Assembly: GCA_049513455.1 (NCBI GenBank)
Contig: JBEKWB010000014.1
Location: 1-57,360 of the forward strand
DNA length: 57,360 bases
Source: Bog-473 sp049513455
GTDB taxonomy: Bacteria; Actinomycetota; Acidimicrobiia; Acidimicrobiales; RAAP-2
Reading direction: 5' to 3'
This document shows positions 16,199 to 24,102 of this stretch, piece by piece. The translations under genes and the position numbers were made by a program. Within the stretch, counting starts at the first letter, position 1. Each line of letters opens with the position of its first letter. The notes beneath the pieces are model-generated. The model did no database searches. It was not told the DNA's origin and saw nothing but the letters and a program-made list of their open reading frames with translations.

Positions 16199-17803
16199 AT
16201 GGATCGCCGAGCCTTCCTCCGTCGTGCCGGCACCACGACGGCAGCCCTGGGGGCGACCGCGTTGGTCGGCGCCACCGCCGCCTGCACGAGCTCGCCTGGT
16301 CACTCCCAGTCTTCGGGGGGATCCACCACGACGGCGACCAGGGGCACCACGACGACTGTCGAGCCCCCGCAATGGAGCGTTTTGGCCGGAATGCTCACAG
16401 GGTCGTTGGTCCTCCCGGGCGACGCGGCCTACCCGAACAGCGCGCTCCTCTACAACGAGGTGTTCTCGCCGCAACCGGCCGCCATCGCCTACTGCGCCAC
16501 CGCGGTCGACGTCCAGCGTTGCGTGGCCTATGCCCGGGACCACGGTGTCCGACTGGCGGCTCGCTCGGGTGGTCACAGTTATGGCGGGTACTCGTCCTGC
16601 CCGGGACTGGTCGTCGACGTGTCGTCGCTCAACGCGGTGGCCGTCGAATCGGGGATGCAGTTCGCCACCATCGGCGCGGGCGCACAGCTGGTCGACGTCT
16701 ACAGCCGGCTGGGCGCGTCCGGCGTGCTGCTTCCCGGCGGCTCGTGTCCCACGGTCGGCATCGCCGGCCTGGCGCTCGGCGGAGGGATCGGCGTCTTCGG
16801 CCGGGCGTACGGGATGACCTGTGACAACATCGCCTCGCTCACGATCGTGACTGCCGAGGGGTCCTTGCGCCGGTGCTCGCCCAGTAGCCACAGCGACCTG
16901 TACTGGGCCAGTCGGGGTGGGGGAGGCGGCAACTTCGGCATCGTGACGTCGTTCACGTTCAACGTCCATCCGATCCCCAGCGTGACGCTGTTCACCTTGG
17001 AGTGGCCCTGGGACGAGGCGGCGACGGTTCTCGATTCGTGGATGCGATGGATACCCTCGACGCCCAACGAGCTGTGGTGCAACTGCCAGCTGGCCGCGAA
17101 CGGCACGGCCGGCGGGGGGATTCTGAAGGTCACGGGGGTGTTCGCCGGATCGACGGGTGCCTGTGCGAGTGCCCTCGCCCCCTTGCTCAGCGCCGTCGGT
17201 GCGGCGCCGACGGACCGGTTCGTGGGCCCCGAGAACTACCTCCGGGCCATGTTGATAGAGGCGGGATGCGAGGGGCTCACGGTTGGCCAGTGCCATCTTC
17301 CGACACGGAATCAGGGTGGGACGCTCTCCCGGTCGGCCTACACCGCTAAGTCGACCTTCATCGACGGGGTGCTGCCCGCCTCGGGCACGGCGGCGATGAT
17401 CACCGCGGTGGAGGCCCTGGGCTCCGATGTGCCCGGCGTCGGAGGCGGTGTCGCGTTCGACAGTTACGGCGGCGTCATCAACGAACTGGCCCCGGGGGAC
17501 ACGGCGTTCGTGCATCGTGGTGCGATCGCATGCGCCCAGTACTCCGTCACGTACGCGAGCGCGAGCCCGTCCCCGGCGGTCGTTGCGGCGGCCCGGAACT
17601 GGCTGGAACAGACCCAGAAGAGCTTCGCCCCGTACGCGAAGGGCGCGTACCAGAACTACATCGACCCGACGCTGCCCGACTGGGCCGAGGCCTATTACGG
17701 GACGAACCTCCCTCGGCTCAGGGAGGTGAAAGGTGTCTACGACGCCGACGATGTCTTCCACTTCGCACAGTCGATCCCTCTTCCGGCACGTACGGCGGGG
17801 TGA
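16199..17803 (+). CDS. Tat-exported FAD-linked oxidase (berberine-bridge-like)
   Basis: MDRRAFLRRAGTTTAALGAT is a twin-arginine signal, followed by a lipobox-like ATAAC with Cys29. The FAD domain (PP-loop fold) shows AARSGGHSYGGYS, whose His is the usual covalent FAD attachment. It also shows LPGGSCPTVGIAGLALGGG and YWASRGGGGGNFGIVTSFTF. The C-terminal BBE segment is YIDPTLPDWAEAYYGTNLPR. Family enzymes oxidise sugars, alkaloids or lignin-like alcohols. The ATG at 16199 has GAGGCGG just upstream; the GTG at 16178 is an alternative. It is expected outside the membrane as a lipoprotein or soluble enzyme. Confidence 0.88.
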   Translation: MDRRAFLRRAGTTTAALGATALVGATAACTSSPGHSQSSGGSTTTATRGTTTTVEPPQWSVLAGMLTGSLVLPGDAAYPNSALLYNEVFSPQPAAIAYCATAVDVQRCVAYARDHGVRLAARSGGHSYGGYSSCPGLVVDVSSLNAVAVESGMQFATIGAGAQLVDVYSRLGASGVLLPGGSCPTVGIAGLALGGGIGVFGRAYGMTCDNIASLTIVTAEGSLRRCSPSSHSDLYWASRGGGGGNFGIVTSFTFNVHPIPSVTLFTLEWPWDEAATVLDSWMRWIPSTPNELWCNCQLAANGTAGGGILKVTGVFAGSTGACASALAPLLSAVGAAPTDRFVGPENYLRAMLIEAGCEGLTVGQCHLPTRNQGGTLSRSAYTAKSTFIDGVLPASGTAAMITAVEALGSDVPGVGGGVAFDSYGGVINELAPGDTAFVHRGAIACAQYSVTYASASPSPAVVAAARNWLEQTQKSFAPYAKGAYQNYIDPTLPDWAEAYYGTNLPRLREVKGVYDADDVFHFAQSIPLPARTAG

Positions 17804-17925
17804 CATCGGCGGGGCCGCCTCGGCGGGGCCGCGCGCCGGGGGCGCCTCGCACCCCGAGAGGCACAGACCGGGGCGCGAGATCCGGAAACGAGAGGTAACG
17901 GGGAAGCGATGAAAATGAGGAAGCG

Positions 17926-18372
17926 ATGAGCGTGCAGCGGTCGATCACCGATGTCGGCTTCAAGGTCTTGAACGAGGCTCACCGGGCCACTCTCCGGCTC
18001 AGCGGTTGGCGGATTGGGCGATCGGTCTACGGCATGCCGGTAGTCGAGTTGCGCAACGTCGGCCGCAAGACCGGGCAGACGAGGGTGACGGTACTCACCT
18101 CGCCACTGCACGACGAGGACCCGGTGGTGCTGGTGGCGTCGAAATACGGCAACGATCGGAATCCCCAGTGGTAGGCGAACCTGACCGCCAATCCCGACGT
18201 GGAGATACTCATCGACGGGCAGCGTCGCGAGCTCCGAGCCCGTACCGCCTCGGCGGACGTGAGAAAGGAGCTATGGCCCCAGATCCTCCGAGCGTACGAG
18301 GAATATGGCGCCTATCAGGAGAAGACCGATCGCGAAATTCCCGTGGTCATCTGCGAGCCCCGACCCGCGTAG
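17926..18372 (+). pseudogene. Deazaflavin-dependent nitroreductase with internal amber codon
   Basis: Residues 1-82 (LSGWRIGRSVYGMPVVELRN, VGRKTGQTRVTVLTSPL, VLVASKYGNDRNPQW) match the F420-dependent Ddn-like nitroreductase family. A TAG at 18172-18174 then interrupts the frame. The same frame continues without any shift through NLTANPDVEILIDGQ, RARTASADVRKELWP and YQEKTDREIPVVICEP to a second TAG at 18370-18372. The full length of about 148 residues is normal. The amber codon replaces the aromatic residue usually found between Trp and the N-L segment, so one substitution explains it. The family binds F420 and reduces quinones or nitro compounds. Confidence 0.8.
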
Positions 18373-18454
18373 TCCAGCGGCGAAGGGAGACCTAGCGGCC
18401 CCGGCGTCCCGCCGCCCTGGTGGCGCTGGGTCTTCCTCCAGGTCGGGAAGTACA

Positions 18455-18883
18455 ATGCCGCTGATGACCATGGAGCCGGCCGGTGCAGCGGGGGACGACG
18501 CCTTCGATCTCTCCATGGCCATCTCGGCGCTGCAGTCCAACAGCACGGACTCGCGCATCATGCTCAAATTGCTGGTGGAGCAGCTCTCCGACGTGTTGGG
18601 GGGGCGCATTGTGGTGGAACGGGCCGGCGGGCGCTTCCGCAAATCCGAGGAGATAAAGTCCGTGCAGATCACCCTCGGGGACGACACCCTGCGGGCCGAT
18701 GTCGACGGGCCTACGGTACGGTGCAGTATCGGTCACGCCTCCGGGGGTATCCGCATCCGCAGCGAGCAGGTGGGAATGGACGCCTGGCTTACCCGCCTCC
18801 TCACCATATTGCACAACGAAGCGTCCCACAGTGAGCAGACACGGCTCGCCCTAGAGAACATTGTGATCGGAGAGTCGTCGTGA
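18455..18883 (+). CDS. Conserved protein of unknown function, first gene of YbjQ-domain operon
   Basis: About 142 residues from the ATG at 18455, with GGGAAG a few bases upstream; the open frame extends to 18305 but loses protein character. A soluble alpha/beta pattern is visible (MLKLLVEQLSDVLGGRIVVE, DAWLTRLLTILHNEASHSEQ). No known domain is recognised. Its stop overlaps the next start (GTGA at 18880-18883). Coupling to three YbjQ-like proteins suggests a role with them, for instance as partner or effector. Confidence 0.72.
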   Translation: MPLMTMEPAGAAGDDAFDLSMAISALQSNSTDSRIMLKLLVEQLSDVLGGRIVVERAGGRFRKSEEIKSVQITLGDDTLRADVDGPTVRCSIGHASGGIRIRSEQVGMDAWLTRLLTILHNEASHSEQTRLALENIVIGESS

Positions 18884-19674
18884 CTCAGCCTCAGGATCTA
18901 CCCAAGGATGCCGCCCACCGCCTCGAGGAGCTCGAACACGGGCTCTTCACGTCCGACCTGTCGGTCAACGAATTCCTCCTGGTGAAGGAGGCCGGATTCC
19001 ACCCCCTCGGATTCGTCATGGGATCGTCGATCTACCACATCGGTCTCCAGACTCGGAAATGGGGGGAGAGCCAGGAGCTCACCAAACTGACCGAAGCCAT
19101 GTACACGGCCCGCGAGCTGGCCATGAACCGCATGGAAGAGGAGGCGACCGAGCTGGGCGCCGACGGAGTGGTCGGAGTCCGTCTCGATGTCAACTACTAC
19201 GAGTGGGGCAACGATTCTGCCGAGTTCATCGCGTTCGGGACTGCGGTCAAGGCAGAGGATGGGAACTCCTATCGCAATGCGCAGGGGAAGCCCTTCACCT
19301 CCGATCTCTCAGGCCAGGACTTCTGGACACTCATGCAGACGGGGCATGTGCCCCAAGGTCTGGTGATGGGAACCTGCGTGTACCACATCGCCCATCGCAA
19401 GCTCACCCAGGCGCTCGGTTCGGTCGGCCAGAACGTGGAGCTCCCGAACTTCACCCAGGCCCTCTACGAGGCCCGGGAGTTGGCCATGACCCGGATGCAG
19501 GATGAGGCCGGTGAGCTCAAGGCGAGCGGGATCGTGGGCGTCCGTCTCGAAGAGAAGTCGCATCAGTGGGGCTCCCACACCATTGAGTTCCTGGCGTTGG
19601 GCACGGCGGTCACCAAGACGACCGGCGAGGTCACGCTGCCCAAGCCGATCACGATCATTTCCCTCGACAACTGA
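18880..19674 (+). CDS. Tandem YbjQ-like (PF01906) domain protein 1
   Basis: The 264-residue protein holds two repeats of about 110 residues. Each repeat has F-T-S-D-L-S, then LGFVMGSSIYHIG or QGLVMGTCVYHIA, then EAMYTARELAMNRMEEEA or QALYEARELAMTRMQDEA. Each ends with a G-V-V-G-V-R-L strand and a strand ending in FGTAVK or LGTAVT. This is the YbjQ/DUF74 heavy-metal-binding-type fold, which forms ring pentamers in known members; no metal ligand set is obvious. It starts at a GTG overlapping the previous gene. Confidence 0.78.
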   Translation: MTQPQDLPKDAAHRLEELEHGLFTSDLSVNEFLLVKEAGFHPLGFVMGSSIYHIGLQTRKWGESQELTKLTEAMYTARELAMNRMEEEATELGADGVVGVRLDVNYYEWGNDSAEFIAFGTAVKAEDGNSYRNAQGKPFTSDLSGQDFWTLMQTGHVPQGLVMGTCVYHIAHRKLTQALGSVGQNVELPNFTQALYEARELAMTRMQDEAGELKASGIVGVRLEEKSHQWGSHTIEFLALGTAVTKTTGEVTLPKPITIISLDN

Positions 19675-19684
19675 TGGGCAACTG

Positions 19685-20590
19685 ATGGGCGATAGTTCGC
19701 TCGAGCTTCCCGAAGCAGCAGTTCGGCGCCTCGAGTCGTCCGCCTTCTCCTCTGGGCTCACCGTGCCCGACTTCGCGGCCTGCCTCGACATGGGACTCCA
19801 ACCGGTAGGCCTGGTGCAGGGCTTCTGCGTCATGCGGTGGGGCTGGTACGGGGCGGGATCGGGGTACATGCGCGGGATCAACCCGTATGCGCCCGGGCCG
19901 CGGAACAACGGCGGCTACGCGGAGACGTACCGATGCCCCCACGGCTTCGTGTCGAACGAGCACCGGATGTGGGGCCAGAACCTGGAGCAGACGTGGGTCG
20001 AAGAGGCGTGGTCTGAGGGATACGGATCGGCCTACCGCCGGATGCTGGACGAGGCCGTGTCGCTCGGGGCCCACGGAGTGATCGGCGTCACCGATCGGGT
20101 CAACCCCCTGGCCGATACGGGAACGACCGAGTTCCATTTCCTCGGCACCGCGGTCAAGGTGGAGGATGGCCCGCCTCCGGCCGGCGGGGTGCCGTGGACC
20201 ACCTATCTGGCCGGGCAGCGGCTCACCAAGTCGATCGAAGCGGGATTCATGCCGGTCGCCGTCGTCGCCACCATGGCCTCGGTGAGGGTGTGGGCGTACT
20301 GCATGACCGAGTACCTGATGGAAGGGAGCCGGGGTTGGGGTGGCCCGACGTCCCCTTACGAGGTCGAGCAGGTGAGCAAAGCGCACATGGCGGTGCGGCA
20401 ACTGGCCCGCAAGCAGGTGCGCCAGCAGCTCTCGGGGGACACCTTGCACGGTGCCCGGATCGACGTCGTCAATCGCGAGCTCTCTCAGGGCGACGAGGTC
20501 ATCGACTGCACCCTGCGAGGCAATCGCATGCGTCGCTTCAAGGACTTCGACGACGTGCCGCCGCCGCGTCCCACGGTGCGGCTTATATGA
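19685..20590 (+). CDS. Tandem YbjQ-like domain protein 2 (divergent)
   Basis: The product has 301 residues from the ATG at 19685, ten bases after the previous stop. It has the same two-module plan: FSSGLTVPDFAACLDMGLQP, LVQGFCVMRWGWYG, GYGSAYRRMLDEAVSLGAHG and FHFLGTAVKVEDG. The second module begins WTTYLAGQRLTKSIEAGFMP. Insertions rich in Gly/Tyr/Trp (about residues 60-100) and the loss of the conserved S-D-L-S motif show divergence. The second module has QLARKQVRQQL in place of the acidic helix. Its stop overlaps the next start (ATGA). Confidence 0.75.
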   Translation: MGDSSLELPEAAVRRLESSAFSSGLTVPDFAACLDMGLQPVGLVQGFCVMRWGWYGAGSGYMRGINPYAPGPRNNGGYAETYRCPHGFVSNEHRMWGQNLEQTWVEEAWSEGYGSAYRRMLDEAVSLGAHGVIGVTDRVNPLADTGTTEFHFLGTAVKVEDGPPPAGGVPWTTYLAGQRLTKSIEAGFMPVAVVATMASVRVWAYCMTEYLMEGSRGWGGPTSPYEVEQVSKAHMAVRQLARKQVRQQLSGDTLHGARIDVVNRELSQGDEVIDCTLRGNRMRRFKDFDDVPPPRPTVRLI

Positions 20591-21426
20591 GCGCGAGCGG
20601 GGCGATCGACGCCAGGGCCGAGATGCTGAGTGGAGCGAAGTCACTGGCCGTTGCCCCGCCACCCTCACGGGCACGAGGCGTGACCTCCGACCTCTCCATT
20701 GACGAGGCACTGCTCCTGCACGGCGCCGGCTGGGAGCCGGTCGACCTGGTCTGCGGCGTCTCGGTCGTCTCCGTGCCGATCGGCGTGTGGAACTGGGGGC
20801 AGGGGGAGATTACCGTCGCCTCGGTGGCGCACAATGCGGCGGTCAAGGGGGCCTCCGACCAGCTCAGGGACGAGTGCATCAAGGTGCACGGGCACGGCGT
20901 CGTGGGTGTGCGGGTGGAGGTCGAGGTCCGCACGCACCACATCGATGTCGAACTGGTCGGGACGGCGGTACGCCCGATCGACGCCAAGAACCTCCCGGCC
21001 TCCCCGTTCGTGTCCGACCTCTCGGCACGCGACTTCACCTTGCTCAAGGGTGCCGGCTGGCTGCCGGTGGGGCTGGCCTTCGGCGCCAGTTTTGCCTATG
21101 CGCCCCGTCGATCGGCTGGGGACGCGATGAAGCAGAAGACGCAGAACATCGAGCTCACCAACTTCACTGAAGCCATGTATTCGGCCCGGGAGTCAGCGAT
21201 GGAACGGATGCAGCGCTCTGCGCTGGATGCGGGCGGTCACGGGGTCGTCCAGGTGAAGGTGACGGAGGGCCCTATGCACTTCGCCCGCCACGCGGTCGGC
21301 TTCACGGCCTGGGGCACTGCCGTTCGTCTGGTCGCCGAGTCGCACCAGTTCGTGCGGCCCCAGGTGATTCTGCCGCTCGATGACGCCGTGGTGACCTTCG
21401 AGGCCCAGAGCCTCCGGTCCACGTAG
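20587..21426 (+). CDS. Tandem YbjQ-like domain protein 3
   Basis: The product has 279 residues from the ATG at 20587, overlapping the previous stop by four bases. Module one: GVTSDLSIDEALLLHGAGWE, GVSVVSVPIGVWN and GHGVVGVRVEVEV. Module two: FVSDLSARDFTLLKGAGWLP, EAMYSARESAMERMQRSALD and GHGVVQVKVTEGP, ending FTAWGTAVRLV. The T-S-D-L-S / V-S-D-L-S and A-R-E-x-A-M-x-R-M motifs place it close to protein 1. No signal peptide is present, so a cytoplasmic complex of the three paralogues is plausible. Confidence 0.77.
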   Translation: MSASGAIDARAEMLSGAKSLAVAPPPSRARGVTSDLSIDEALLLHGAGWEPVDLVCGVSVVSVPIGVWNWGQGEITVASVAHNAAVKGASDQLRDECIKVHGHGVVGVRVEVEVRTHHIDVELVGTAVRPIDAKNLPASPFVSDLSARDFTLLKGAGWLPVGLAFGASFAYAPRRSAGDAMKQKTQNIELTNFTEAMYSARESAMERMQRSALDAGGHGVVQVKVTEGPMHFARHAVGFTAWGTAVRLVAESHQFVRPQVILPLDDAVVTFEAQSLRST

Positions 21427-21436
21427 GACTCCGGCA

Positions 21437-22669
21437 TTACCGAAAGTCGAAGGCGACCTTCACGGCCCCGGTCTGCTCCTGTGTCGCCAGGACCGTGAAG
21501 GCCTCCCGCCACTGCTCGAGCCGGAACGTGTGCGTCAGCATCCCGCTCAGGTCGATTCGGCCGTCCTCCACCATCCGCAGGTAGTGCGCAATGCCGTGCA
21601 GGCGCTCGCCGTCGACCTCCTCGACCCCGAAGGCGTTGGAGCCAACCCATGAGATCTCCTTGAAGTACAGGGGAGACCATTCCCATCGTTCGGGTGCGTT
21701 CACCCCGCTCTTGACCATGGTCCCCCGGGACTTGAGGAGCCGCACGCCCACCTCGGCTGTATCACCGGTCCCGACAGTGTCATAGACAACGTCGATTCCT
21801 CCGGGGTGAGCCATGGCCAGGTAGCCCCCCTCGATCCGTTGGAGCACGCCTCCCGACCATGCTGCGGCCTCTTCGATCAGACGTTCGCGCGGATACGGGT
21901 CGACGACGGCGGCTCCCAGGCGTCGTGCCAACGCCGCTTGGGCGGGGAAACGAGCGACGACCATGACTTCGACGTCGGGGTACAGCGCCCGCAGAATTGC
22001 CGTCGCAGTGGTCCCGAGGGCGCCACCTCCGTAGACGAGCACCTTCCCCCCAGGTGGTGGCGGATGCCGGGTGACCGAGTGCAAGGAAACGGCAAAAGGG
22101 TCGGCCAGCACTGCGACCTCGTCGCTGATGGAGTCGGGAACGGCAAACAACATCGACTCATGGGCCGGCAGATATTCAGCGAAGCCACCTGGGGCGTCTC
22201 TCGAGGTCCCGGTGTGAATGCCGGCGGCGAGGGGGCCCTCGGTGAAGTGCCAACACAGACTGAAGTCGCCGTCGCGGCAGGAGCCACACGGGGGGTCGAT
22301 CCCGCGTGGTCCGCACGAAAGCCAAGGGTTCAGCACCACCCGTTGGCCGACCTCCAACCGCGAGACCCGAGGACCCAACTCCGCCACCTCGGCGACCACT
22401 TCGTGGCCCAGGACGGTGGGAGCGGTAAAATAGCCGTTGAGGGCGCTGTCGGTGAAGTTGTCGCCGAAATCCATGAAGACCTGTTTGGCGTCCGAACCGC
22501 AGATGCCCGTGAGCCGCGTCTTGGCCATCACCCAACCATTTCGGGACGGGTGGGGCTCTGCACGCTCCTCAAGTCGCATCGGCGTGTTCGACAGTCCGAC
22601 CAACAGGCGATTCCCGTCATCGGGTGGCGTCCAGGGCTCAGGCGGGACACCGTATGTGAGCCCTTTCAT
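21437..22669 (-). CDS. Zinc-dependent alcohol dehydrogenase family protein
   Basis: The product has 410 residues from the ATG at 22669, preceded by GAGGAGGA. MDR superfamily pattern: GICGSDAKQVF with the catalytic Zn Cys, PTVLGHEVVAEVAEL with the Zn His-Glu, and a structural Zn loop (NPWLSCGPRGIDPPCGSC, CWHF). The nucleotide-binding site is VLVYGGGALGTTATAILRAL. FVxH-type threonine and aldehyde/alcohol dehydrogenases share this plan. The N-terminus is longer than usual (about 45 residues before the GROES-like fold). The substrate is not evident. It is convergent with the YbjQ operon, ten bases away. Confidence 0.87.
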   Translation of the reverse strand: MKGLTYGVPPEPWTPPDDGNRLLVGLSNTPMRLEERAEPHPSRNGWVMAKTRLTGICGSDAKQVFMDFGDNFTDSALNGYFTAPTVLGHEVVAEVAELGPRVSRLEVGQRVVLNPWLSCGPRGIDPPCGSCRDGDFSLCWHFTEGPLAAGIHTGTSRDAPGGFAEYLPAHESMLFAVPDSISDEVAVLADPFAVSLHSVTRHPPPPGGKVLVYGGGALGTTATAILRALYPDVEVMVVARFPAQAALARRLGAAVVDPYPRERLIEEAAAWSGGVLQRIEGGYLAMAHPGGIDVVYDTVGTGDTAEVGVRLLKSRGTMVKSGVNAPERWEWSPLYFKEISWVGSNAFGVEEVDGERLHGIAHYLRMVEDGRIDLSGMLTHTFRLEQWREAFTVLATQEQTGAVKVAFDFR

Positions 22670-22697
22670 CGTCTCCTCCTCGAGTTGTTCGACCCGT

Positions 22698-23174
22698 TCA
22701 TAGCGCCGGAGCCGAGACCGGTTGGGTAGACGGGTCGAAAATGGCGACCAACACAACCGCGAGGATGAAGAGTCCGATGAGGCTGAAACCCACGATGATC
22801 CCGGCCAGCGCCAGTCCGGCCCCACCCTGCGCACCGTGTGCGTTCTTGATCTGACTCCGTGCGACGAAGCCGAAGATGATGCCCAGAACGGACGGCAGGC
22901 CGAACAGGAAGGGGATGATGCCGGCGCATGCGCAGGCCAGGGAGGCGATGGCCAGACCATTGGTCCGCCGCGGTGCGTTCCACGAGGTCCCTTGTGGGGG
23001 ATAGCCGGCGGAGTAGGGCGCGGATGGTTCGGCGGATTGGTATCCCGCCGGGTACCCCGTCACGGCGTACGGCGCCTGCCCCGTCTGCGGGGGAGGGCCG
23101 GTCCATGCCTCGGGCGGGTACCACTTCCCGTCTGAGGCCAACCACCACCCGTGACCTTGCGATGTCTCGCTCAT
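22698..23174 (-). CDS. DUF4190 membrane protein with N-terminal DUF2510-like segment
   Basis: The product has 158 residues. GWWLASDGKWYPPEAW is the tryptophan-rich DUF2510-type motif. A Pro/Gly/Tyr linker follows, then two hydrophobic helices with the DUF4190 pattern (AIASLACACAGIIPFLFG, LPSVLGIIFGFVARSQIK, GAGLALAGIIVGFSLIGLF). The function is unknown; these proteins sit in the cytoplasmic membrane of actinobacteria. The stop lies 28 bases upstream of the alcohol dehydrogenase start, so the two could share a transcript. Confidence 0.85.
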   Translation of the reverse strand: MSETSQGHGWWLASDGKWYPPEAWTGPPPQTGQAPYAVTGYPAGYQSAEPSAPYSAGYPPQGTSWNAPRRTNGLAIASLACACAGIIPFLFGLPSVLGIIFGFVARSQIKNAHGAQGGAGLALAGIIVGFSLIGLFILAVVLVAIFDPSTQPVSAPAL

Positions 23175-23266
23175 GCCCTCGCCATTGCCCGTCGCGCCAT
23201 GATGCGAGGAGCATAAGCCGCATCATTTGCCGTCGCCGTTCCCTGCCGCACCTGGAGCACGTGGTG

Positions 23267-23497
23267 TCACGGCACGTAGGGGCAATGGCGGCACCCTGAA
23301 TCGCAGCAACTGCCTCGCTCCTGCAGGTACGCCGCAGTCAGCACCGAGAGTCCCGTCGGGGGATCGATATAGCTCATCGACCCCCGACGGAGCGCTCGCG
23401 AGTGCGCGTCGAGTATTTCCCGGTAGGCGGGATGAGACGGTGACAGCCGATCCCCGTGCGGGGTGGTCAGTGGGCGATCGGCTACCGATTCACCCAT
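23267..23497 (-). CDS. DUF5522-type small Cys-rich protein
   Basis: The product has 76 residues. YREILDAHSRALRRGSMSYI and DPPTGLSVLTAAYLQERGSC lead to a C-terminal CCDSGCRHCPYVP. The last 13 residues, with four cysteines, are the family hallmark and suggest metal or Fe-S binding. This fits the short DUF5522 family found in bacteria and in fusions to ferredoxin-like proteins. The function is unknown. Confidence 0.75.
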   Translation of the reverse strand: MGESVADRPLTTPHGDRLSPSHPAYREILDAHSRALRRGSMSYIDPPTGLSVLTAAYLQERGSCCDSGCRHCPYVP

Positions 23498-23541
23498 GTG
23501 AGCTGATTCGTCGAACCTCGCCCCTCGGTGGACTCAACCGG

Positions 23542-24102
23542 TCAGCGTGCCCGCGTGACGGCTTTCTTCGCCGGGGCCCGGCGGACGACCTTCTTGGCTA
23601 CGGGAGCCCTCTTGGCGACCGCCGCCTTCTTCGCTGGGGCGCGGCGGACCGGCGCCTTCTTGGCGACCGCCGCCTTCTTCGCCGGGGCGCGGCGGACCGG
23701 CGCCTTCTTGGCCGGAGCCTTGGCGACGGATGCCCTTACCGGAGCGACGGCAACTGATTTACCAGCAGCCGCAACGGCCGCGCTGTCGATCGGGTAGGCG
23801 CCCTTCTTAAGCTTGGGAGCCGTTGACGGAGCCAGAACGGCGTCCTTGAATGCCTTGACCGGTGTGATCCGCGCCTTCTTGGAAGCCTTGATCCGGATGG
23901 ACTCTCCCGTCGCTGGATTGCGTCCCATGCGGGCTGCACGGTCAACCTTGACGAATTTGGCGAACCCGGGGATGGCCACCGGCTCACCCTTGGACACGAC
24001 CGCAGTCACCACGTCGGTGAAACCGTCGAGGACGGTTACTACCGTCTTCAGCTCAACATCGGACTGTACGGCCACTGCTTTTGCTAGTTCTCTTTTGTTC
24101 AT
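23542..24102 (-). CDS. hup: HU-family DNA-binding protein with Lys/Ala/Pro tail
   Basis: Residues 1-90 are a complete HU fold: MNKRELAKAVAVQSDVELK, DVVTAVVSKGEPVAIPGFAK, and the arm KVDRAARMGRNPATGE followed by IRIKASKKARITPVKAFKDAV. The remaining 96 residues are a basic tail of A-P-A-K-K and V-R-R-A-P-A-K-K units, like mycobacterial HupB. The tail DNA contains a 48-bp duplication (about 23600-23700). The tail is expected to bind DNA without sequence preference and compact the nucleoid. The ATG at 24102 begins the HU fold; a GTG/ATG further upstream (24138) adds 12 residues without homology. Confidence 0.93.
   Translation of the reverse strand: MNKRELAKAVAVQSDVELKTVVTVLDGFTDVVTAVVSKGEPVAIPGFAKFVKVDRAARMGRNPATGESIRIKASKKARITPVKAFKDAVLAPSTAPKLKKGAYPIDSAAVAAAGKSVAVAPVRASVAKAPAKKAPVRRAPAKKAAVAKKAPVRRAPAKKAAVAKRAPVAKKVVRRAPAKKAVTRAR

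Noticed and set aside
16127..17806. Antisense frame of 559 codons across the FAD oxidase
   Set aside because: Arg/Gly/Asp-rich shadow frame with no domain, opposite a well-supported gene.
18172..18174. Pyrrolysine insertion at the amber codon
   Set aside because: No pyl genes in the window, and TAG is used as an ordinary stop (bioB, mug, the PEP synthase remnant); a mutation is simpler.
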